This document shows, piece by piece, positions 63,297 to 64,000 of a DNA stretch of 64,000 bases. Position 1 is the stretch's first letter. Every line of letters begins with the position of its first letter. Both the position numbers and the translations under genes were made by a program. The DNA is taken from the NCBI GenBank assembly GCA_000711775.1, contig ARYC01003468.1, positions 1 through 64,000 on the forward strand. Direction: 5' to 3'. The stretch is from Oxytricha trifallax. Lineage: Eukaryota > Ciliophora > Spirotrichea > Sporadotrichida > Oxytrichidae. The notes under the pieces were generated by a model that had not been told where the DNA came from, made no database searches, and saw only the letters and a program-made list of their open reading frames with translations.

Positions 63297-64000
63297 CTTA
63301 TAGGGAGTCAACTCTGAAAAGATACTTGGAAAAAGCTTGCAGCAGCGGTGAGAAAAAATGAAGAGATTTAGCTCCATTTTTTTCAATTTAATTACATTAA
63401 TTTACTACTAATTGTTTTAGTTTTAATTTGTAGAGGTACTAATCCGTTTAATTTTAAAAGGTACCAATATAAGAGTACAAAAATTTAGTTATTGCCTAGT
63501 TTTAAACTAATGAGGTTTTAATGGAAAAATTCCAAAATGGTTCAAAACCTAATTGGTACCAGTACCAACCTAAATTTTTTCTAACTGGGTATAAATTAAT
63601 ATATTAATCGTGAATTTAGCATATTATTATATGTAAACTCATTATAAATATGAATTTTTCCACTTAAAAATCAACCTTTATTGTTACAGCGTCCACTCCT
63701 ATACATAGTAACTATAGGCTATTAGAGATTTGAAAAGAAATTCAAATTTTAATTTAAAACTGGTAGCTAACTTAAATCGAAAAGCATATTCTTTTGACAA
63801 TGGATAATAATTACTAAACATTGCACCATTAAAATACCAGAATTTAATATATTTAGAGGGAGGTAGGCTTGAATTTGAAGCAGAGGCCCTCAAAATTATA
63901 ATTATTTAGGGAGAAGGGAATATTAGATAAGATATTTAACATAAATTTATTGGTTATGTCGAGGAGCACAAAGAACAGCAACCTATTGAAAAGTTAAATA

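Larger units (their letters stand above)
61334..64000 (+). mobile_element. Degenerate TBE-like transposon, right copy, truncated by the window edge
   Basis: Begins with the telomeric terminus, followed by a decayed transposase (+) and a broken minus-strand gene at the place of the TBE 22 kDa gene. The zinc-finger/kinase gene would lie further right; nothing clearly like it is visible before 64000. Frame breaks are more numerous than in the left copy. Confidence 0.6.

Noticed and set aside
1..64000. CRISPR array, bacterial operons, Shine-Dalgarno sites, tRNA or rRNA genes
   Set aside because: None seen; spaced repeats are TA microsatellites, and the code usage and introns are eukaryotic (ciliate).

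Overview
The window reads as germline (micronuclear) DNA of a spirotrich ciliate of the Oxytricha/Stylonychia type. It is extremely AT-rich. Reading frames stay open only if TAA and TAG are read as glutamine and TGA is the only stop. Genes are cut into short coding blocks (MDS-like) separated by non-coding AT-rich segments (IES-like), and block edges carry short direct repeats (pointers). Removing one pointer copy plus the spacer restores frame in several cases: AATATTTT, AAGTTAAT, GGATTTG and TCAATGATA in the kelch genes, and ACAAT in a ceramide synthase gene. C4A4 telomere-like repeats and TBE-type transposon genes agree with this. No scrambled block order was seen. No species is claimed.

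Layout. 0.2-0.8 kb: a minus-strand broken hypothetical gene. 3.0-7.0 kb: a degenerate TBE-like transposon (DDE transposase, opposite-strand '22 kDa' gene, zinc-finger/kinase-like gene). 8.1-34.1 kb: a tandem plus-strand family of at least four F-box-like/kelch genes (K1-K4), interspersed with a Ulp1-like protease relic, small antisense ORFs, a Q/N-rich membrane protein gene and palindromic elements. 36.0-46.9 kb: three tandem paralogues encoding predicted membrane-anchored beta/gamma-crystallin-like proteins with an aerolysin/ETX-MTX2-like segment and a Cys-rich tail. 47.1-48.1 kb: a minus-strand TLC-domain ceramide synthase gene with one 40-bp IES unit. 49.3-56.5 kb: a fourth, divergent crystallin-family gene spread over 7 kb, whose spacers hold three palindromic elements and a decayed ORF. 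56.5-64 kb: non-coding DNA, a palindrome, a second copy of a GC-rich SINE-like element, and a second degenerate TBE that starts with 17 bp of telomeric sequence and runs off the right edge.

All block boundaries are approximate unless a pointer is named. The main interest is (i) the tandem crystallin/pore-former-like family next to a ceramide synthase, (ii) orthologous IES junctions compared between tandem paralogues, which show pointer conservation, drift and an IES present in one copy only, and (iii) a SINE-like insertion whose 16-bp target duplication has the form of an IES pointer pair inside a coding block.
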